Below are positions 58,748 to 64,000 of a stretch of 64,000 bases of DNA, in pieces. The position numbers were made by a program, and so were the translations under genes. Numbering within the stretch: position 1 is the stretch's first letter; every line of letters starts with the position of its first letter. This DNA comes from JAUASW01 sp036880965. GTDB lineage: Bacteria; Pseudomonadota; Gammaproteobacteria; Burkholderiales; Burkholderiaceae_C. The DNA lies in NCBI RefSeq assembly GCF_036880965.1, contig NZ_JBAJMV010000004.1, forward strand, positions 248,001 through 312,000. Reading direction: 5' to 3'. Below the pieces are notes generated by a model. The model worked only from the letters and a program-made list of their open reading frames with translations, ran no database searches and had not been told where the DNA came from.

Positions 58748-61700
58748 TTAGGCGCGGGCCAGCACGGGCTTCAGCGCCTGGCCCGAATGCGTGCCGGCCT
58801 TCACAACTTGCTCCGGCGTGCCCTGCACGACGATCTGGCCGCCGGCGTTGCCGCCTTCGGGGCCCAGGTCGATCACCCAGTCGGCCTCGGCGATCACGTC
58901 GAGGTCATGCTCGATCACCACCACCGAATGGCCGCCGGCCACCAGGCGGTGCAGCACACGGATGAGTTTCTCGACGTCGGCCATGTGCAGGCCCACCGTG
59001 GGCTCGTCCAGCACGTAGAGCGTGTGAGGCGATTTCTGGCCGCGGCGCGTGACGTCGTCGCGCACCTTGACCAGCTCGCTGACCAGCTTGATCCGCTGCG
59101 CCTCGCCGCCCGACAAAGTCGGTGAAGGCTGGCCGAGCGTGAGATAACCCAGCCCCACGTCCTTCAGCAACTGCAAGGGGTGCGCAATCGAGGGCATGGC
59201 GGCGAAGAACTCGACCGCCTCGTCCACTTCCATCGCCAGCACGTCGCCGATGCTTTTTCCCCGCCAGCTGACGCCCAGGGTCTCCGGGTTGAAGCGCTGG
59301 CCATGGCATTGGTCGCAGAGCAGCTTCACGTCCGGCAGAAAGCTCATCTCGATGGTCTTCATGCCCTGGCCTTCGCAGCCGGGGCAGCGGCCCTCGCCGG
59401 TGTTGAAGCTGAAGCGGCCGGCCGCATAGCCGCGCGCCTTGGCTTCCAGCGTCTCGGCGAAGAGCTTGCGGATCGCATCCCAGAAGCCGATGTAGGTGGC
59501 CGGGCAGGAACGCGGCGTCTTGCCGATGGGCGTCTGGTCGACTTCGAGCACGCGATCCACCTGCTTGTGGCCCTCGATGCCGGCACAGCCCACCCACTTC
59601 GATGGGTCCTTGCGCAGCGGCACGGCCATCGCCATGTTGGCCAGCAGCACATCGCGCGCCAGCGTGGACTTGCCCGAACCCGACACGCCGGTGACGGCCA
59701 CCAGGCGATGCAAGGGCACATCGACCGTGACCGACTTCAGGTTGTGCAGGCTGGCCTCCAGCACGCGCAGCTTGGACGCCTCAGGGTCAACCTCGCGGCG
59801 CGGCTGCAGCGGATGCAGCAAGGGCTTGGCAAGGAAGCGGCCGGTCAGCGAATCGGGATGCAAGGCCAGCTCGGCCGCCGTGCCTTGCGCCACCACCTGG
59901 CCGCCGCGCTTGCCGGCGCTGGGGCCGATGTCGATGATGTGGTCGGCCCGGCGTATCGTGTCTTCGTCATGCTCGACGACCACCAGGGTATTGCCCTTGT
60001 CGCTGAGCGTGGCCAAGGCCTTCAGGAGGATCTGGTTGTCGCGCGGATGCAGGCCGATGGTCGGCTCGTCCAGCACATAGCAGACGCCCTGCAGATTGCT
60101 GCCCAGCTGTGCCGCCAGGCGAATGCGCTGCGCTTCGCCACCGGACAAGGTGGGCGCGGCGCGGTCCAGCGTCAGGTAGCCCAGGCCCACTTCTTCCAGG
60201 AACTCCAGGCGGCCGAGGATCTCGACCACCACATCGCGGGCGATGTCCGCATCGCGCCCCGTCAGGTTCAGGCCCTGCGCCCATTCGCGCGCTTGCGAAA
60301 CGCTCCATGAAGCCACGGTGCCGATGGACTCCTCCTCGAAGGTGACCGAACGGGCCGAGGCGTTCAGGCGCGCGCCATGGCATTCCGGACAAGGCTCATC
60401 GGCCAGGCCTTCGACCTCCGCTTCCTGATCAGCAAACTTCTGCTCGCGGCGGTCCTTGTCCTGCAAGGTCTCATCCAAGGCCTTGCGCTGTTCACGCGTC
60501 AAGGCAAGACCTGTCCCCACGCAGTGCGGGCACCAGCCGTGCTTGCTGTTGTACGAGAACATGCGAGGGTCCAGCTCGGCATAGCTGTCGCCGCAGGTCG
60601 GGCAGGCGCGCTTGGTCGAGAAGACCTTGAGCTCGCCGATGCCGGCCGTGGACTGGCCATCGGCAATCGCCGCATTGAGCTGGTCCAGCGGCGCCAGCAG
60701 ATGCAAGACACCCTTGCCCAGGTCCAGGGCCTTGGCCAGCAGCTCGCGCAGCTCGGATTCCTTGTCCAGCGAGATCACCAGGTCGCCGACCGGCAGCTCC
60801 AGCGTGTGCTCCTTGAAACGGTCCAGGCGCGGCCAGGGCGAGGTCGGGATGAATTCGCCATCGACGCGCAGATGTGTGTGGCCACGCGCCTTGGCCCATT
60901 TGGCCAGATCGGTGTACAGGCCCTTGCGGTTCAGGACCAGCGGCGCGAGCAGGCCCACATGCTGGCCGCGGTAGTCGCGCAGCAACTGCGCGGCGATGGA
61001 TTCGACGCTCTGCGGCTTGACGGCCGTGCCGTCCTTGACGCAATGCTGGACGCCCAGCTTCACGTACAAGAGACGCAGGAAATGCCAGACCTCGGTGGTG
61101 GTCGCCACCGTGCTCTTGCGGCCGCCGCGCGAGAGGCGCTGCTCGATGGCCACCGTCGGTGGAATGCCCCAGACCGCGTCGACCTCGGGCCGGCCCGCCG
61201 GCTGCACGATGGAGCGCGCATAGGCATTCAGCGATTCCAGGTAGCGGCGCTGGCCTTCGTTGAACAGGATGTCGAAGGCCAGCGTCGACTTGCCCGAGCC
61301 CGACACGCCGGTGATCACATTGAACTTGCCGCGCGGGATCGAAACATCGACCGACTTCAGGTTGTGCTCGCGCGCATTGACGATGCGAATCGCCTCCTCG
61401 CCAGCCGCCCGCTTGGCGCGGATCGCATATTGCAAGGGCCGGCCCTCCTCCACCCTGGTGGCGGGCTGGTCCATGTGCAGCGCGTATTCACGCAGGGCCA
61501 GGGCCGTGTGCGAGGTCGGATGGTCTTTCAGGTCCTCCGGCGTACCGACGGCAATCACTTCGCCGCCATCCTCACCACCTTCGGGGCCGAGGTCGATCAG
61601 CCAGTCGGCCGCGCGGATCACGTCGAGGTTGTGCTCGATCAGGATCAGCGAGTGCCCGATGGACAGCAGCTTGCGCATCGCGCGCATCAGCTTGGCAATG

Positions 61701-64000
61701 TCGTCGAAATGCAGGCCGGTGGTCGGCTCGTCGAACATGAAGAGCGTGCCCTTCTTGGCCACCGCCTGGCGTGGCTTGCTGGCAGCATCGGCCAGGAAGC
61801 CGGCGAGCTTCAGCCGCTGCGCCTCACCGCCCGAGAGCGTGGGCACGGGCTGGCCGAGCTTCACGTATTCCAGGCCCACATCGACGATGGGCTGCAGCTT
61901 GGCAACAACCTCGCGGTCGTCCTTGAACAGTTGCACGGCCTCGCTGACCGTCAACTCGAGAACGTCGGACACCGACAGTTCCCGATCACCGCGCAAGAGC
62001 TTCACGTCCAGCATCTCGGCGCGGAAGCGGCGTCCATCGCAATCGGGACAGCGCAGGTAGACGTCCGAGAGGAACTGCATCTCCACATGCTCGAAGCCCG
62101 AACCGCCACAGGTGGGGCAGCGGCCATCGCCGGCATTGAATGAAAAATAGCCGGCCGTGTAGCTGCGCTCGCGCGCCAGCGGCGCATCGGCAAAGCGCTT
62201 GCGGATTTCGTCGAAGGCACCGACATAGGACGCCGGGTTGGAGCGCGCCGTCTTGCCGATTGGCGACTGGTCGACGAACACCGCATCGGCCAGCCAGTCG
62301 GCGCCCAGGAGCTGATCATGCTGGCCCGGCGTTTCCGTCGCCTGGCCGAAGTGCCGCGCGAGTGCCGGGTAGAGCACATCCTGCATCAGCGTGCTCTTGC
62401 CCGAGCCCGAGACGCCGGTGACCACCACCATCTTCTGCAGCGGGAACTCGACCGACAGGTTGCGCAGGTTGTGCTCGCGCGCCCCGGTCAGTATCAGCTT
62501 GGGCGTGCCCTCATCGACGATGCGCTTGAGGCCCATGCCCACATGCTTGCGCGCGCCGAGGTAGGCGCCGGTCAGCGTGTCCGCCCCGCGGATCTGCTCG
62601 GGCGTGCCGTCGAAGACGATCTGGCCGCCCTTCTCGCCGGGGCCTGGGCCCATGTCGATCAAACGGTCTGCAGCAAGCATCACGGCCGGGTCATGCTCGA
62701 CCACCACCAGCGTATTGCCGGCATCGCGCAGCCGCTTCATCGCCTCGACGATGCGGTTCATGTCGCGCGGATGCAGGCCGATGCTGGGCTCGTCCAGCAC
62801 GAACAGCGTGTTCACCAGCGAGGTGCCCAGGGCCGTGGTCAGGTTGATGCGCTGCACCTCGCCGCCGCTGAGTGTGCGACTCTGGCGGTCCAGTGTCAGG
62901 TAGCCGATGCCCACATCGCAGAGGTATTTGAGGCGGTTGCGGATTTCGTCCAGCAAGAGCTTCAAAGCCTCGTCCAGCAGCGTGGTCGGCAGCTCCAACT
63001 CGTCCATGAAACGGCGCAGGCGATGCAGCGGCAACTGCATCAGGTCATGCAGCGACAGGCCGTCCAGCGCTTCGAGCTGCGCACGCGACCAGGCGACGCC
63101 CGTCGGCATCACGCGCTGGCCTGCGGGCAGGGCCACATCGGCCAGCGATTTCGATCCCACGCGCCACAGCAGCGCTTCGGTTTTCAGCCGCGCGCCGGCG
63201 CAGGCCGGGCATTCGGTGTAGCTGCGGTACTTGGACAAGAGCACGCGGATGTGCATCTTGTAGGCCTTGCTCTCCAGGTACTCGAAGAAGCGCTTGACCC
63301 CGTACCACTGCTTGTTCCAGTTGCCGTTCCAGTTCGGGCTGCCGTTGACCACCCAGTCGCGCTGGGTCTGCGAGAGCTGGTTCCAGGCCGTGTCGCGCGG
63401 GATGCCGGCCTCGCCGGCGTACTTCAGCAGGTCGGCCTGGCAGTCGGCCCAGGCCGGCGTCTGCATCGGCTTGATCACGCCGTTGCGCAGCGTCTTTTTC
63501 TCGTCTGGGATGACCAGGCCCATGTCCACGCCGATCACGCGGCCGAAGCCGCGGCAGCTCTCGCAAGCGCCCATGGCCGAGTTGAAGCTGAACAGCGGCG
63601 GCTGCGGGTCTTGATAGCGCAGATCGCTTTCGGGGCAGTGCAGGCCGGTCGAATACTTCCAGACAACGGGTTCGCCTTCTTCGGCGAGCACGTAGACGGT
63701 GAGGCGACCGCTGCCGCGCTTGATCGAGAGCTCAATCGCCTCCATCGCACGCTGCTTGTCGGCACCCTGGAGGCGGAAGCGGTCGGCCACCACATCGAGC
63801 ATCTTGCGATCACCGACCATGCGCTCTGCCTGCACCCGCGTGAAGCCGCTGGCCGACAGCCATTGCTCCACCTGCTCGGCCGTGGTGTTGGCCGGCAGCT
63901 CGACCGGGAAGGTCAGCACCAGGCGCGGATCCGTGTCCTTGGTGCGCTCCAGCAGCTCGGCATAGATCGTCTGCGCCGTGTCGTGCCGCACGGGCAGTGC
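58748..64000 (-). CDS. uvrA: Tandem (double-length) UvrA, 5' end outside window
   Basis: The gene runs off the right edge; 1,750 codons are visible. It contains one and a half further UvrA repeats beyond the usual 940 residues: four ABC signature motifs (LSGGEVQR, LSGGEAQR three times) with four Walker B segments (LDEPSIGLHPRD, FDEPTTGLHFDD, LDEPTIGLHPRD, LDEPTVGLHMAD) and three Walker A motifs (each TGVSGSGKST). The second complete copy runs from about 61395 to 58748 (around 880 residues) and begins IRIVNAREHNLKSVDV. Zinc-binding CxxC pairs occur in both copies. UvrA detects bulky DNA lesions with UvrB; double-length forms are known in some proteobacteria and differ from the housekeeping UvrA. 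Only the first copy's N-terminal P-loop is missing, being outside the window. Confidence 0.93.
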   Translation of the reverse strand, partial: ALPVRHDTAQTIYAELLERTKDTDPRLVLTFPVELPANTTAEQVEQWLSASGFTRVQAERMVGDRKMLDVVADRFRLQGADKQRAMEAIELSIKRGSGRLTVYVLAEEGEPVVWKYSTGLHCPESDLRYQDPQPPLFSFNSAMGACESCRGFGRVIGVDMGLVIPDEKKTLRNGVIKPMQTPAWADCQADLLKYAGEAGIPRDTAWNQLSQTQRDWVVNGSPNWNGNWNKQWYGVKRFFEYLESKAYKMHIRVLLSKYRSYTECPACAGARLKTEALLWRVGSKSLADVALPAGQRVMPTGVAWSRAQLEALDGLSLHDLMQLPLHRLRRFMDELELPTTLLDEALKLLLDEIRNRLKYLCDVGIGYLTLDRQSRTLSGGEVQRINLTTALGTSLVNTLFVLDEPSIGLHPRDMNRIVEAMKRLRDAGNTLVVVEHDPAVMLAADRLIDMGPGPGEKGGQIVFDGTPEQIRGADTLTGAYLGARKHVGMGLKRIVDEGTPKLILTGAREHNLRNLSVEFPLQKMVVVTGVSGSGKSTLMQDVLYPALARHFGQATETPGQHDQLLGADWLADAVFVDQSPIGKTARSNPASYVGAFDEIRKRFADAPLARERSYTAGYFSFNAGDGRCPTCGGSGFEHVEMQFLSDVYLRCPDCDGRRFRAEMLDVKLLRGDRELSVSDVLELTVSEAVQLFKDDREVVAKLQPIVDVGLEYVKLGQPVPTLSGGEAQRLKLAGFLADAASKPRQAVAKKGTLFMFDEPTTGLHFDDIAKLMRAMRKLLSIGHSLILIEHNLDVIRAADWLIDLGPEGGEDGGEVIAVGTPEDLKDHPTSHTALALREYALHMDQPATRVEEGRPLQYAIRAKRAAGEEAIRIVNAREHNLKSVDVSIPRGKFNVITGVSGSGKSTLAFDILFNEGQRRYLESLNAYARSIVQPAGRPEVDAVWGIPPTVAIEQRLSRGGRKSTVATTTEVWHFLRLLYVKLGVQHCVKDGTAVKPQSVESIAAQLLRDYRGQHVGLLAPLVLNRKGLYTDLAKWAKARGHTHLRVDGEFIPTSPWPRLDRFKEHTLELPVGDLVISLDKESELRELLAKALDLGKGVLHLLAPLDQLNAAIADGQSTAGIGELKVFSTKRACPTCGDSYAELDPRMFSYNSKHGWCPHCVGTGLALTREQRKALDETLQDKDRREQKFADQEAEVEGLADEPCPECHGARLNASARSVTFEEESIGTVASWSVSQAREWAQGLNLTGRDADIARDVVVEILGRLEFLEEVGLGYLTLDRAAPTLSGGEAQRIRLAAQLGSNLQGVCYVLDEPTIGLHPRDNQILLKALATLSDKGNTLVVVEHDEDTIRRADHIIDIGPSAGKRGGQVVAQGTAAELALHPDSLTGRFLAKPLLHPLQPRREVDPEASKLRVLEASLHNLKSVTVDVPLHRLVAVTGVSGSGKSTLARDVLLANMAMAVPLRKDPSKWVGCAGIEGHKQVDRVLEVDQTPIGKTPRSCPATYIGFWDAIRKLFAETLEAKARGYAAGRFSFNTGEGRCPGCEGQGMKTIEMSFLPDVKLLCDQCHGQRFNPETLGVSWRGKSIGDVLAMEVDEAVEFFAAMPSIAHPLQLLKDVGLGYLTLGQPSPTLSGGEAQRIKLVSELVKVRDDVTRRGQKSPHTLYVLDEPTVGLHMADVEKLIRVLHRLVAGGHSVVVIEHDLDVIAEADWVIDLGPEGGNAGGQIVVQGTPEQVVKAGTHSGQALKPVLARA

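Noticed and set aside
60377..62143. A 588-residue plus-strand open frame opposite UvrA
   Set aside because: Shadow of the tandem UvrA gene, whose ABC motifs are intact.
1..64000. tRNA, rRNA, CRISPR arrays, insertion sequences or prophage
   Set aside because: None recognised; no cloverleaf, spaced repeats, transposase or integrase motif was seen.

Overview
The window is high-GC DNA with the gene content of a betaproteobacterium of the order Burkholderiales, probably near the Roseateles/Pelomonas/Mitsuaria group. This is an inference from the leucine-degradation and biotin genes, the dispersed CCCC-GGGG palindromes, the tandem UvrA and the TonB-dependent receptors; no rRNA or marker gene is present to confirm it. 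Genes are densely packed, often with 4-bp ATGA overlaps. I saw no tRNA, rRNA, CRISPR array, insertion sequence or prophage.

Left part (1-8870): the 3' end of trhO (tRNA U34 hydroxylation); a convergent two-gene unit of a PotD-like periplasmic binding protein and a membrane diguanylate cyclase; a DUF1566-type exported protein; a divergent MurA-like enolpyruvyl transferase with an exported solute-binding-like protein; an RluA-type pseudouridine synthase; an HDOD protein; and a TauE/SafE exporter. Then comes the only long non-coding stretch (8871-9661), with a minus-strand terminator that has no visible gene, short repeats, and a LacI-like inverted repeat in front of a large Oar-like TonB-dependent receptor (9662-13129).

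Middle part (13221-36995): an ECF sigma factor, its membrane anti-sigma factor and an exported coiled-coil protein; an exported SxxK serine hydrolase; GABA catabolism (gabT-gabD) divergent from a MocR/GabR regulator with GTACAG repeats between them; a LuxR-type regulator; a TPR-sulfotransferase; a second TonB receptor; and a complete Opp/Dpp-type ABC importer (binding protein, two permeases, two ATPases) with a carbon-nitrogen hydrolase. The second receptor, importer, hydrolase and GABA genes could together take up and degrade an amide-bearing compound. A MipA/OmpV outer-membrane protein then lies divergent from an OmpR-type two-component system, with two perfect ATGAAG-N5-ATGAAG repeats between them.

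Right-centre (37030-48852): one nine-gene minus-strand transcription unit joins leucine degradation (liuB, liuC, liuD, HMG-CoA lyase) with the whole biotin operon bioA-F-D-B. Methylcrotonyl-CoA carboxylase needs biotin, so enzyme and cofactor supply are linked. A divergent TetR regulator faces it across palindromes of the form TTGAG-N5-CTCAA, which suggests it controls both sides.

Right end (48896-64000): a UbiB-like kinase, an IorAB-type molybdenum hydroxylase, a GST, a PH-domain membrane protein, a small proline-rich ORF, a flavin-dependent halogenase, a Phd/PIN toxin-antitoxin pair split by a GC-rich repeat, a CPA2 cation/proton antiporter, and most of a double-length (tandem) UvrA that runs off the window.

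The observations most worth following up are the binding protein-diguanylate cyclase pair (compare NspS-MbaA), the leucine/biotin super-operon with its operators, the two-component repeats in front of mipA, and the palindromic repeat family that entered the mccA reading frame and the toxin-antitoxin gap.
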